Source of the DNA: Campylobacteraceae bacterium | Lineage (GTDB): Bacteria > Campylobacterota > Campylobacteria > Campylobacterales > Sulfurovaceae | Assembly: GCA_027030605.1 (NCBI GenBank) | Contig: JALVEV010000194.1 | Coordinates: 1 to 9,270 of the forward strand | DNA length: 9,270 nt | Reading direction: 5' to 3' | Shown: one piece after another, positions 1-7,344 of the stretch | Layout: each line of letters starts with the position of its first letter | How positions within the stretch are numbered: position 1 is the first letter of the stretch | Notes under the pieces: generated by a model | What the model saw: only the letters and a program-made list of their open reading frames with translations | Database searches by the model: none | What the model was told of the DNA's origin: nothing | Program-made: the position numbers and the translations under genes

Positions 1-1
1 T

Positions 2-22
2 GGGTTCGATAAAATCGAACCT
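2..22. repeat. Short perfect inverted repeat (hairpin) upstream of carB
   Basis: GGTTCGAT (3-10) pairs perfectly with ATCGAACC (14-21) around an AAA loop, and G2/T22 can add a wobble pair. No T-run follows on the + strand, so it does not look like a rightward intrinsic terminator. The minus-strand continuation lies outside the window, so a leftward terminator cannot be excluded. The sequence resembles small palindromic repeats carrying GGTTCGAT/ATCGAACC arms that are scattered between genes in some proteobacteria, but that family assignment is from memory. It lies just before the carB promoter. Confidence 0.6.
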
Positions 23-51
23 ACCGTAAAAACACAACTCTCTAAGTCCTT

Positions 52-63
52 TTTGAGTATAAT
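52..63 (+). promoter_or_regulatory. Probable sigma-70 promoter (-10 box) for the carB gene cluster
   Basis: A consensus TATAAT (58-63) follows a T-rich stretch (TTTTTGAG). No TTGACA-like -35 box is visible at the usual distance, which fits the weak -35 requirement of Campylobacterota sigma-70 promoters. Transcription would start near base 70, about 30 bases before the carB ATG. A weak ribosome binding site, AAGGG (88-92), precedes the ATG at 102. The same T-rich plus TATAAT arrangement occurs before fic. Confidence 0.6.
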
Positions 64-101
64 GCCAAAATTTTTATAACTACTAATAAGGGTACTTCTA
101 C

Positions 102-3100
102 ATGCCAAAACGCACTGACATAAAAACTATTTTACTTATCGGCTCAGGTCCAATTGTGATTGGACAGGCTTGTGAATTTGACTATTCTGGAACACAGGCA
201 GCAAAAACACTTAAAGAGCTTGGTTATCGAGTTGTTCTTATTAACTCTAACCCTGCAACCATTATGACCGACCCTGAGTTTGCTGATAGAACTTATGTTG
301 AGCCTATTACAGCAGAGGTTATCTCTAAAATTATTAAAAAAGAGAAGGTTGATGCCATCTTACCAACTATGGGTGGACAGACAGCACTTAATGTTGCCAT
401 GGACATGCACGAAGCAGGAATGCTTGAGGGGATTCAGATTTTAGGGGCAAAACCTGCTGCGATTAAAAAGGGTGAAGATCGTCAAGAGTTTAAAGAGGCG
501 ATGATTAAGATAGGTATGGATTTACCTATCTCTGAGTATGCTTACACTATGGAAGAGGCTCTAAACATTGCCAAACGAATAGGTTTCCCACTTATTGTAC
601 GAGCTTCTTTTACCATGGCAGGTGGTGGTTCTGGTGTTGCCTACAATATCGACGAGTACAAAAAGATTGTTCAAGGTGGACTTGATGCTTCACCTATCTC
701 TGAAATTCTAATCGAAGAGTCGCTTCTAGGGTGGAAAGAGTACGAGATGGAGGTTATTCGTGACCATAAGGATAACTGTATTATTGTCTGTTCCATTGAA
801 AACTTTGACCCAATGGGAGTACATACAGGTGACTCTATTACCGTTGCTCCTGCACTTACTTTAACCGACAAAGAGTACCAACGTATGAGAGATGCCTCTT
901 TTAAAATCTTACGTGAAGTTGGGGTCGACACAGGTGGCTCTAACGTTCAGTTCTCGGTTAATCCTAAAGATGGTCGTATGATTGTTATTGAGATGAACCC
1001 TAGAGTTAGCCGAAGTTCAGCACTCGCTTCAAAAGCGACTGGGTATCCAATTGCTAAAGTGGCAACCATGTTGGCTGTTGGATTTACACTTGATGAGATT
1101 ACCAATGACATTACAGGAACTCCAGCTTCGTTTGAGCCTGTCATTGATTATGTGGTTACTAAAGTTCCAAGATTTACCTTTGAGAAGTTCCCACAAGCCG
1201 ACTCAACTTTAGGTACAGCTATGAAGTCAGTTGGTGAAGCGATGTCTATTGGGCGTACCTTTAAAGAGTCGTTTCAAAAGGCATTGGTATCATTAGAGAC
1301 AGGACTTATGGGGTTCAACCCTATTGAGTGTGATGAGAGTGAACTTCTCCGTGAGATTCGCCGTCCAAATGCCAATAGAGTGCATTATGTCTTTGAAGCA
1401 CTTCGACGAGGAAAGAGTGTTGAGGAGATTTTTGAGTGGTGTCAGATTGACCCTTGGTTTTTGTACCAACTTGAAGAGTTGGCTCAGTGTGAAAAGGCTA
1501 TGGATGTTGCACTTCTTAAAGATGAAACACGCATGAGAGAGGTTAAAGCAGATGGTTTCTCAGATGCGATGATTGCATGGGCAATTAACAAAAATGAGGG
1601 ACAGAGCTTTACTGAAAATGATATCTATAATGCTCGTGAAAAGCTTGGTATTACCTTAGAATACAACGAAGTAGATACTTGTTCAGCAGAGTTTGAAGCG
1701 TTGACCCCTTACCTCTACTCAACTACCAATATTACAAAACTTCCAAAACAGGATGAGAAAAAATCTGATGAGAAAAAAGTTCTAGTCATAGGTGGAGGAC
1801 CAAATAGAATTGGTCAAGGGATAGAGTTTGACTACTGTTGTGTTCATGCCTCTTTTGCTCTTGCAGATATGGGTGTTAAATCTATCATGTACAACTGTAA
1901 CCCTGAAACTGTCTCTACTGACTATGATACATCTGATATTTTATACTTTGAACCGATTGATTTTGAACATGTACGTAATGTAATTGAAGTTGAAAAGCCT
2001 GATGGCGTAATTGTTCACTTTGGTGGGCAGACACCCCTTAAGTTAGCCAAACAGTTAACCTCTATTGGGGCGAATATCTCTGGTACATCAGCTAAGGTGA
2101 TTGACCTCGCAGAAGACAGAGAACTCTTTTCCGACTTTATTAAAGGTTTAGGTTTAAAACAACCAAACAACGACACGGTATTCTCAAAAGAGGAGGCGTT
2201 GGTTGTTGCTAATCGTATTGGTTACCCTGTATTGGTTCGTCCATCGTTTGTATTGGGTGGTCGTGGAATGAAAACCGTCTACTCTGATGCAGAGATAAAA
2301 GAGTATATGGATGAAGCTGTTTCAGTCTCAAACGATGCACCTGTACTTATTGATAAGTTCTTAGACAATGCTGTAGAGCTTGATGTAGATGCTATCTCTG
2401 ATGGAAAAGATGTCTATATTGGTGCTGTAATGCAGCACATTGAAGAGGCAGGGATTCACTCTGGTGACTCTGCTTGTGCTTTACCGACCATCTCTATTTC
2501 TGATGAGTTGGTAGAGGAGATTAAGAAGCAGACAGCAGCGATTGCTCTAGGGCTTGGGGTTGTTGGGCTTCTCAATATTCAGTATGCTATTTTTGAGAAT
2601 GAGGTCTATCTTATTGAGGTAAACCCAAGAGCATCAAGAACGGTGCCATTTGTAAGTAAAGCTACAGGTGTACCTTTGGCTAAAGTAGCCACAAGAGTGA
2701 TGATTCAAGGTGACCTAAAAGAGGCACTTAAGTTCTATGATACCTTTAATGTAGTGAACTTTGACAAAGAGATTATGGAGCCAAATCTAAGAGGTCATGT
2801 TGCCGTTAAAGAGGCAGTTTTCCCATTCAACAAACTTCCAGGGGCAGACCTACTTCTTGGACCTGAGATGAAATCGACAGGTGAGGTAATGGGAATCTCC
2901 GATAACTTTGGAATGTCTTTTGCCAAGAGTCAATTTGCAGCGAAAAACAACATTGCTTTAGAGGGAAAAATCTTTATGTCTCTAGCAAACAATGACAAGG
3001 TTCACTTAGGAGAGATTGGTCAATCGTTTGTAGATTTAGGTTTTGAGATTTTTGCTACAGGGGGAACACACAGAGCATTGAGTGAGGCAGGAGTACCATC

Positions 3101-3362
3101 AAAGAAAGTTCTTAAAATCTCAGAGGGTCGTCCAAACATCGACGATATGATTAAAAATGATGAGATTGCTCTAGCCATTAACACCTCTGCTGATGCAGGA
3201 AGTAAGGTAGATGGACAGACCATTAGACAGTCGGTACTTAGAGCCAATGTAGCTTACTTTACAACCGTAGCAGCAGCTAAGGCAGCAGCGTTAGCGATTA
3301 AAGAGCTTAAAAACTCTGGTGGTTCATTAGAGCCTAAAGCACTTCAAGAGTACTTAAACTAA
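102..3362 (+). CDS. carB: Carbamoyl-phosphate synthase large subunit
   Basis: Cytoplasmic large subunit of carbamoyl-phosphate synthase. It uses two ATP, bicarbonate and ammonia delivered from the glutamine-hydrolysing small subunit (CarA) to make carbamoyl phosphate for pyrimidines and arginine. The 1086 residues match the usual ~1070. Domain order is canonical: carboxyphosphate ATP-grasp half (about 1-400), oligomerisation domain (about 401-555), carbamoyl-phosphate ATP-grasp half (about 556-940) and C-terminal MGS-like allosteric domain (about 941-1086). Visible motifs include [20 protein letters not shown] at the N-terminus, its second-half counterpart [18 protein letters not shown] (561-578), the metal/ATP-site segment [11 protein letters not shown] (296-306) and its partner [10 protein letters not shown] (838-847). 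The MGS domain has the [10 protein letters not shown] phosphate-loop segment (984-993). carA is not in the window. The gene probably leads an operon, because the next gene starts 5 bases after its stop. No frameshift or missing key residue was seen. Confidence 0.98.
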   Translation: MPKRTDIKTILLIGSGPIVIGQACEFDYSGTQAAKTLKELGYRVVLINSNPATIMTDPEFADRTYVEPITAEVISKIIKKEKVDAILPTMGGQTALNVAMDMHEAGMLEGIQILGAKPAAIKKGEDRQEFKEAMIKIGMDLPISEYAYTMEEALNIAKRIGFPLIVRASFTMAGGGSGVAYNIDEYKKIVQGGLDASPISEILIEESLLGWKEYEMEVIRDHKDNCIIVCSIENFDPMGVHTGDSITVAPALTLTDKEYQRMRDASFKILREVGVDTGGSNVQFSVNPKDGRMIVIEMNPRVSRSSALASKATGYPIAKVATMLAVGFTLDEITNDITGTPASFEPVIDYVVTKVPRFTFEKFPQADSTLGTAMKSVGEAMSIGRTFKESFQKALVSLETGLMGFNPIECDESELLREIRRPNANRVHYVFEALRRGKSVEEIFEWCQIDPWFLYQLEELAQCEKAMDVALLKDETRMREVKADGFSDAMIAWAINKNEGQSFTENDIYNAREKLGITLEYNEVDTCSAEFEALTPYLYSTTNITKLPKQDEKKSDEKKVLVIGGGPNRIGQGIEFDYCCVHASFALADMGVKSIMYNCNPETVSTDYDTSDILYFEPIDFEHVRNVIEVEKPDGVIVHFGGQTPLKLAKQLTSIGANISGTSAKVIDLAEDRELFSDFIKGLGLKQPNNDTVFSKEEALVVANRIGYPVLVRPSFVLGGRGMKTVYSDAEIKEYMDEAVSVSNDAPVLIDKFLDNAVELDVDAISDGKDVYIGAVMQHIEEAGIHSGDSACALPTISISDELVEEIKKQTAAIALGLGVVGLLNIQYAIFENEVYLIEVNPRASRTVPFVSKATGVPLAKVATRVMIQGDLKEALKFYDTFNVVNFDKEIMEPNLRGHVAVKEAVFPFNKLPGADLLLGPEMKSTGEVMGISDNFGMSFAKSQFAAKNNIALEGKIFMSLANNDKVHLGEIGQSFVDLGFEIFATGGTHRALSEAGVPSKKVLKISEGRPNIDDMIKNDEIALAINTSADAGSKVDGQTIRQSVLRANVAYFTTVAAAKAAALAIKELKNSGGSLEPKALQEYLN

Positions 3363-3367
3363 GTCGT

Positions 3368-3802
3368 GTGAAAGAGAGTCTCTTTTTAACTCCAACCGAC
3401 ACCACCATAGGCTTTGTCTCACAAGATAGCTTCAAGATAGACAGAGCTAAAAAAAGAAAACCTAACAAACACTACATTCGTGTAGTGGACTCCCTTAAAA
3501 CTTTAAAAAGCTTTACGCGTGTACCCACATCTCATAAAAATCGACTACGAAGAGCAAAAAAGACAACTTTTATTATGCCTAATGGTTTGTCATTTCGTCT
3601 GGTAAAGGGTACAGAGCATAATCTGCTTTTAGATAGACTCCATTGGCTCTATAGCTCTTCGGCAAATTTGAGTGGGGCTGAGTATGATGAAGCCTATGCT
3701 AAAGCTAGAGCAGAGGTGATTGTGACTTTTCCAAAAAAGAGAAGTGGAAGAGCCTCTACCATTTATCGTTTAGGACAAAAAAATATGAAAGTGATTCGCT
3801 AA
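3368..3802 (+). CDS. Short TsaC/Sua5 (YrdC-fold) family protein
   Basis: This 144-residue protein carries the signature segments of the Sua5/YciO/YrdC/TsaC family in the right order. They are a PTDTT nucleotide-site motif (9-13), a basic KKRKPNK segment (28-34) like the family KxRPxxKP, an SSSANLSG motif (96-103) and a C-terminal GRASTIYRL (127-135) like the family's PSTI segment. Family members make threonylcarbamoyl-AMP from threonine, bicarbonate and ATP for the t6A modification at tRNA position 37. Canonical TsaC is about 190 residues; here the stretch between the basic motif and SSSAN is clearly shorter. The start is GTG (3368): in this frame a stop lies at 3356-3358 and no ATG precedes the PTDTT motif. 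No good ribosome binding site is visible, so expression probably depends on translation from carB, 5 bases upstream. The stop overlaps the nagA start. Membership of the fold is well supported. Whether it is the cell's functional t6A enzyme or a divergent paralogue cannot be told here. Confidence 0.85.
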   Translation: MKESLFLTPTDTTIGFVSQDSFKIDRAKKRKPNKHYIRVVDSLKTLKSFTRVPTSHKNRLRRAKKTTFIMPNGLSFRLVKGTEHNLLLDRLHWLYSSSANLSGAEYDEAYAKARAEVIVTFPKKRSGRASTIYRLGQKNMKVIR

Positions 3803-4926
3803 TGAAGAGTATTGTTAATGCAAAGATAGTAACGGACAAAGATGTCTTAGAGGGGTATGTACTCACTTTTGATAAAGAGATTATTTCACTAGGTAAAGAG
3901 GTTCCTAACAATGTAGAGATAGTTGATGCTAAGGGGTTATATCTTTCAGCAGGGTTTATAGATATTCATATACATGGTTCAAATGGTTATGACGTAATGG
4001 ATGCAACACACGAGGCACTAGAGGGGATTTCAAAGAGTATTTTAGAGACAGGAACCACCTCTTTTTTAGCTACAACGATGACCATGAGCCAAGAGCAGAT
4101 TACTAAAGCCTTACACAATGTTCAAACATTTAAACAACAAGAGGGGGCAAAAGTACTAGGTGTTCATCTGGAGGGACCTTTTATAAACCCTATTAAACAT
4201 GGAGCCCAAGACCCACAGCATATTCAAAAGCCAAATATGGAACTTATAGAGCCTTTTATGGATGTAGTAAAGATGATAACCATTGCTCCTGAAGTTGAGG
4301 GTGGACGAGAGTTTATTGAGCAGATAGAGAAGAATTTTCCTCATATTTTACTAAGTATTGGTCACTCAGATGCAAGTTATAATGAAGCAAAAGAGAGCTT
4401 CTCTTGGGGTGTTGCTCACTCAACACATATTTTTAATGCGATGAACCCTCTACACCACAGAGAACCAGGGATTGTAGGGGCTATTTTAGAGGCTGATGAG
4501 GTCTCTTGTGATGTTATTGCTGACCTTGTACACATTCACCCCTCGTTTTTTAAGCTTCTCTATCGTCTTAAAAAAGAGCAACTTATTCTTATAACCGATG
4601 CCATGAGAGCAGGGTGTATGAGGTGTGGAGTCTCAGAGGTAGGGGGGCAAAGGGTTATTGTCAAAGATGGAGAGGCAAGATTAGAAGATGGAACTTTGGC
4701 AGGGAGTGTCCTAAAAATTAATGAGGCGTTGAAGAACTTTTATGAGTATACTGATAAGATAACCTTGCCTGAACTTATAAACACTGTTACTGCAATACCT
4801 GCTAAGAAGTTGGGGTTAGATGTAGGGTTTTTAAAGAAGGGTTATAAGGCAGATTTAGTTCTGTTTGATGAAGAGTTTAGGGTACATAGGAGCTATATTA
4901 ATGGAGTTAAAACAAAACTTCGCTAA
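3802..4926 (+). CDS. nagA: N-acetylglucosamine-6-phosphate deacetylase
   Basis: Amidohydrolase-superfamily enzyme that removes acetate from GlcNAc-6-phosphate to give glucosamine-6-phosphate in amino-sugar catabolism and cell-wall recycling; cytoplasmic. The 374 residues are a normal length. Visible motifs: GFIDIHIHGSNGYD (51-64, the HxH metal-site strand), GVHLEGPF (120-127; E124 metal ligand), SIGHSD (185-190; H188), HSTHIFNAMNPLHHREPG (206-223; H209) and LITDAM (263-268; D266 catalytic acid/base). These positions all sit 7 residues before the E. coli NagA residues as I recall them (E131, H195, H216, D273), which supports the call. The ATG overlaps the preceding stop by one base (TAATG) with no strong ribosome binding site, so it is probably translationally coupled. 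No nagB or sugar transporter lies nearby, so the window does not show whether it serves uptake or recycling. The C-terminal GYKADLVLFDEEF is typical of the family. Confidence 0.96.
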   Translation: MKSIVNAKIVTDKDVLEGYVLTFDKEIISLGKEVPNNVEIVDAKGLYLSAGFIDIHIHGSNGYDVMDATHEALEGISKSILETGTTSFLATTMTMSQEQITKALHNVQTFKQQEGAKVLGVHLEGPFINPIKHGAQDPQHIQKPNMELIEPFMDVVKMITIAPEVEGGREFIEQIEKNFPHILLSIGHSDASYNEAKESFSWGVAHSTHIFNAMNPLHHREPGIVGAILEADEVSCDVIADLVHIHPSFFKLLYRLKKEQLILITDAMRAGCMRCGVSEVGGQRVIVKDGEARLEDGTLAGSVLKINEALKNFYEYTDKITLPELINTVTAIPAKKLGLDVGFLKKGYKADLVLFDEEFRVHRSYINGVKTKLR

Positions 4927-4960
4927 AATACACAAGAAAATTTAAAAACTAAGGAATAGA

Positions 4961-5455
4961 ATGAAAGTAGTAGTAATCCAAGGTCCAAACCTTAATATGT
5001 TAGGAGTGAGAGAACAAAATATCTACGGACCAATGAAGTTAGATGATATTCATGCACAGATGGAAGATGTAGCCAAACAGAATAGTATTGAGATAGAGTT
5101 TTTTCAGAGTAACTTAGAGGGAGAGATTGTAGATAAACTTCAAGAGTGTTTAGGTGATGCAGATGGAATTATTATAAACCCTGCAGCCTATACTCATACC
5201 TCTATTGCAATTCGTGATGCAATTGCTGCTATTCAGATTCCTACTGTTGAGGTTCATCTCTCAAATATTCATCAAAGAGAGGAGTTTAGACACACTTCAT
5301 TAACAGCTCCTGTTTGTGCAGGACAGATTGTTGGGTTTGGACCTTTTGGTTACCATTTAGCTATGATTGCAATAATTCAAATTATGAGAGAAGTTGCAGC
5401 GATGAGAGAAGCACAAGCTGGACAACAGGCTCAGGCTGCTCTTCAAGGGAACTAG
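4961..5455 (+). CDS. aroQ: Type II 3-dehydroquinate dehydratase
   Basis: Catalyses the third step of the shikimate pathway, 3-dehydroquinate to 3-dehydroshikimate, as a cytoplasmic dodecamer in known family members. Motifs of the type II (AroQ) fold are all present: GPNLNMLG (8-15), the flexible-loop residues R17 and E18, catalytic base Y22 in [13 protein letters not shown] (72-81; N73 and H79 in the active site), [16 protein letters not shown] (96-111; H99 likely proton donor) and [12 protein letters not shown] (120-131). Type II enzymes are usually about 145-160 residues; this one has 164 because of an Ala/Gln-rich C-terminal tail (about 146-164) not expected to form part of the core. The ATG is fixed by an AAGGA ribosome binding site at 4951-4955. 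The gap to nagA is 34 bases, so it could be the last gene of the carB cluster or have its own promoter. Confidence 0.97.
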   Translation: MKVVVIQGPNLNMLGVREQNIYGPMKLDDIHAQMEDVAKQNSIEIEFFQSNLEGEIVDKLQECLGDADGIIINPAAYTHTSIAIRDAIAAIQIPTVEVHLSNIHQREEFRHTSLTAPVCAGQIVGFGPFGYHLAMIAIIQIMREVAAMREAQAGQQAQAALQGN

Positions 5456-5468
5456 ATTTAAATCTTTT

Positions 5469-5500
5469 CTCGTTCCCAACGTCCTCGTTGGGAATGCATA
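5469..5500 (+). repeat. REP-like palindromic element, copy 1
   Basis: A 9-bp perfect stem, TTCCCAACG (5473-5481) with CGTTGGGAA (5486-5494), closes a TCCT loop. It is flanked by CTCG on the left and TGCATA on the right. It lies 13 bases after the aroQ stop and has no following T-run, so it is a poor intrinsic terminator. The sequence type (CGTTCCCA...TGGGAATGC) resembles a palindromic repeat I know as dispersed in many bacterial genomes. A 12-bp palindrome, AGATTTAAATCT (5454-5465), lies immediately to its left and overlaps the aroQ stop codon. Confidence 0.85.
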
Positions 5501-5546
5501 TTGGAATTTGATTTATAAAAAACTTTGTTTAACAAAATAACTCTCC

Positions 5547-5577
5547 TATGCATTCCCACCGAGACGGTGGGAACGAG
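5547..5577 (-). repeat. REP-like palindromic element, copy 2 (inverted relative to copy 1)
   Basis: This is the same element as at 5469-5500 in opposite orientation, 46 bases away. Its stem is TTCCCACCG (5553-5561) with CGGTGGGAA (5565-5573) around an AGA loop, flanked by TATGCA and CGAG. Read on the minus strand it matches copy 1 except for one loop base and one stem base pair, which is A:T in copy 1 and C:G here. Both arms changed together, so pairing is kept. The spacer between the copies has no gene and contains a small TTTGTT/AACAAA inverted repeat (5524-5536). The pair is arranged like a BIME (two REPs facing each other). Confidence 0.85.
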
Positions 5578-5584
5578 TGAACCT

Positions 5585-5592
5585 TGTATAAA
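5585..5592 (+). promoter_or_regulatory. Possible promoter for the M24 peptidase gene
   Basis: TGTATAAA contains a TATAAA -10 candidate (5587-5592), 8 bases after the second REP-like element and about 26 bases before the ATG at 5619. No -35 box is visible. A weak purine-rich AAAGAGA (5604-5610) could be the ribosome binding site. In such AT-rich DNA a TATAAA box alone is modest evidence. Confidence 0.35.
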
Positions 5593-5618
5593 AATTTATT
5601 AAAAAAGAGAATATTTTT

Positions 5619-6638
5619 ATGAACTATATTGTTAAAGACGAAAATGCCATCTATTATGAGTGTGCTTATAGCTCCGATAACGCTCTGTTTCTAAAGCTTG
5701 GGAGTGAAGCCTTTTTTATAACAGACTCACGCTATGAGATTGAAGCTAAAGAGTGTGTCAAGGGTGCAACAGTTATTATAGAGGGTGATTTGTATGGCAA
5801 GGCAAATAAGCTCATAAAAAAATCAAAAGTCAAAAAGCTAAAATATGACCCAAAAGAGTGGAGTATTTGGGCTTTTGGGAAGTTAAAAGATAGTCTAAAG
5901 GTTGAGTTTAAAGCAGTCCCTGATTTTTCTCATAAAAAACGGATTATCAAAAGTTCTGAAGAGTTGCTCTTACTTAAAAAGGCTGTGACTCTTGGAGCTA
6001 ATGCCTTTGATGAGTTTGCAAAGCTTATTAAAAAGCATGGTTTTAGCCAAGATGAAAATATGTTAACCTTTATGGCAAAAGCGATGCTCTCTAAAAAGGG
6101 TAAGTATGAACTCTCTTTTGACCCAATAGTTGCTGTCAATTCCAATGCTGCTAAACCTCACGCCTTACCAACCGATACTATACTATGCAAAAAAGATTTA
6201 CTCTTGGTCGATGCAGGGCTAAAATATAAGCGTTACTGTTCAGACAGAACACGTACCGTTTCAGCTCGTAAAGATTTTGAGTTTGGGTATGAGCAGAGGT
6301 TTAAAAAGAAGAAGATTCAAAAGGCTTACGACTTGGTTTTAAAAGCTCATGACAACGCCATAGAAAAAGCACGTTCTGGAATGAAAGCTAAAGAGATAGA
6401 TGCTCTAACACGGGATATTATAGAAAAGGGTGGTATGGGTAAGTATTATGTTCACTCAACAGGTCATGGAGTAGGTTTAGATATTCATGAGATGCCTTAT
6501 ATCTCTTCTAAGTCAGATACCATTGTCGAAGATGGCATGGTCTATACCATTGAACCTGGGATTTATGTTCCTAATGAGTTTGGGATTCGGATTGAAGATG
6601 TGGTGGCTATGCATAGTGGACGGGCTATGGTTTTATAG
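5619..6638 (+). CDS. pepQ: Xaa-Pro peptidase (M24 metallopeptidase family)
   Basis: Cytoplasmic metallopeptidase that cleaves next to proline, as an aminopeptidase P or prolidase. The 339 residues comprise a short creatinase-type N-terminal domain (about 1-105) and the pita-bread catalytic domain (about 112-339). The five metal ligands of M24 enzymes are recognisable: D198 in LLLVDAG, D209 in CSDRTRT, H283 in STGHGVGLDIHE, E312 in TIEPGIY and E326 in IRIEDVV. H181 in KPHALPT is the usual extra active-site histidine. Length is close to the ~340-350 typical of the short epsilonproteobacterial form, and no signal peptide is present. It cannot be decided from sequence alone whether dipeptides (PepQ) or longer peptides (PepP) are the substrate; the symbol follows the usage I recall for the Helicobacter homologue next to aroQ. 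In this window the REP-like pair separates it from aroQ, so it is probably transcribed separately. Confidence 0.93.
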   Translation: MNYIVKDENAIYYECAYSSDNALFLKLGSEAFFITDSRYEIEAKECVKGATVIIEGDLYGKANKLIKKSKVKKLKYDPKEWSIWAFGKLKDSLKVEFKAVPDFSHKKRIIKSSEELLLLKKAVTLGANAFDEFAKLIKKHGFSQDENMLTFMAKAMLSKKGKYELSFDPIVAVNSNAAKPHALPTDTILCKKDLLLVDAGLKYKRYCSDRTRTVSARKDFEFGYEQRFKKKKIQKAYDLVLKAHDNAIEKARSGMKAKEIDALTRDIIEKGGMGKYYVHSTGHGVGLDIHEMPYISSKSDTIVEDGMVYTIEPGIYVPNEFGIRIEDVVAMHSGRAMVL

Positions 6639-6661
6639 GTTAAGTGTAAAATTAATATTTA

Positions 6662-6676
6662 ACTTTTAGATATAAT
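6662..6676 (+). promoter_or_regulatory. Probable promoter (-10 box) for fic
   Basis: A perfect TATAAT (6671-6676) follows ACTTTTAGA, the same T-rich arrangement seen before carB. Transcription would begin near 6683, leaving a leader of only about 23 bases that contains the AAGGA ribosome binding site (6690-6694), 11 bases before the ATG. This implies fic is expressed independently of the peptidase gene, whose stop is 67 bases upstream of the fic ATG. Confidence 0.6.
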
Positions 6677-6705
6677 ACTTCTAATAAACAAGGAAGCATT
6701 AACCA

Positions 6706-7311
6706 ATGGTACTAAAAAACAGACTTGGAATTAAAAGCGAAATAGAGTTAGCTAAAGAGGAAGAGAGAATAAGTAAACTCAAAGCCAAAAAGCTTTTTGA
6801 AAGTGGTACTCTCAACCGTCTAAAAGCTGGAACATTTGAGAGTTTTGCAACAATTCATAAAGAGCTTTTTGAAGATATTTATGACTTCGCAGGTAAAATC
6901 AGAACGGTCAATATCTCAAAAGGAAACTTTAGATTTGCTCCTATTACCTACTTAGAAGATGCCATTAAAAATATAGAAAAGATGCCCCAAACCAATTTTG
7001 ATGAAATCATAGAGAAGTATGTAGAGATGAATGTAGCTCACCCTTTTAGAGAGGGAAATGGAAGAAGTATGAGAATATGGTTAGATGTTATGCTTAAAAG
7101 AGAGCTACAAAAAGTTGTAGATTGGCAGAGCATTGAACGAGATGATTATCTGTTGGCGATGGAGCGAAGTCCTATTAGAGATACGGAGATAAAACTTCTA
7201 CTTAAAAATGCACTAAGCGATGAGATAGAGAATGCAAGTGTGTTTATGAAGGGGATTGATGCTAGTTACTACTATGAGGGGTATACCCTCTATAAAACAG
7301 AGGATTTATAA
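6706..7311 (+). CDS. Fic-domain protein, class III (C-terminal self-inhibitory helix)
   Basis: Fic (filamentation induced by cAMP) enzymes usually transfer AMP from ATP to a hydroxyl of a target protein. The catalytic signature HPFREGNGRSMR (112-123) is complete: H112 is the catalytic base, and E116, G117, N118, R120 and R123 build the nucleotide/metal site. The C-terminus carries SYYYEG (187-192), matching the [S/T]xxxE[G/N] inhibitory motif; E191 should block productive ATP binding until relieved. The spacing from catalytic His to inhibitory Glu is 79 residues, the same as I recall for Neisseria meningitidis NmFic (H107/E186). Placement of the motif after the Fic core makes this class III, which needs no separate antitoxin, and no small partner gene is seen. 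The flap region is probably around NFRFAPITYLE (74-84). No signal or membrane segment is present, so it is predicted to be cytoplasmic. The target is unknown; some Fic AMP-transferases modify DNA gyrase or topoisomerase IV, but nothing here shows that. It is monocistronic, with its own promoter. Confidence 0.93.
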   Translation: MVLKNRLGIKSEIELAKEEERISKLKAKKLFESGTLNRLKAGTFESFATIHKELFEDIYDFAGKIRTVNISKGNFRFAPITYLEDAIKNIEKMPQTNFDEIIEKYVEMNVAHPFREGNGRSMRIWLDVMLKRELQKVVDWQSIERDDYLLAMERSPIRDTEIKLLLKNALSDEIENASVFMKGIDASYYYEGYTLYKTEDL

Positions 7312-7317
7312 AAGAGA

Positions 7318-7339
7318 GATGTAGCAACTATGCTACATC
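7318..7339. terminator. Hairpin between convergent genes, likely bidirectional terminator
   Basis: A perfect 9-bp stem, GATGTAGCA (7318-7326) with TGCTACATC (7331-7339), has an ACTA loop. It lies 6 bases after the fic stop and 5 bases beyond the stop of the convergent gene. Read on the minus strand the stem is followed by TCTCTTTTAT, a usable U-rich tract, so termination of the minus-strand gene is better supported. On the + strand the following bases (AACTATTAGTT) are less U-rich. Confidence 0.7.
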
Positions 7340-7344
7340 AACTA

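Noticed and set aside
671..1144. Minus-strand open frames inside carB
   Set aside because: They are antisense to a perfectly conserved carB region, have no ribosome binding sites and encode no recognisable protein.
5314..5511. Small + strand open frame overlapping the end of aroQ and running into the first palindrome
   Set aside because: It is an alternative frame of conserved aroQ codons and of the repeat; there is no start signal or recognisable domain.
5469..5577. CRISPR array or intrinsic terminator of aroQ
   Set aside because: There are only two copies, in opposite orientation, each itself a palindrome, with one spacer. Neither hairpin is followed by a T-run. REP-like elements explain this better.
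6639..6663. GTTAA/TTAAC inverted repeat between the peptidase gene and fic as terminator or operator
   Set aside because: The stem is only 5 A/T-rich base pairs with a long loop, which is expected by chance in this AT-rich gap.
6487..6669. Small + strand open frame overlapping the end of the M24 peptidase
   Set aside because: Its bases are explained by the peptidase frame encoding the metal ligands; the extra protein is low-complexity and unsupported.
7276..7290. GAGGG/CCCTC hairpin near the fic 3' end as a terminator
   Set aside because: It lies inside the fic reading frame, before conserved C-terminal codons end, and a longer hairpin follows just after the stop.
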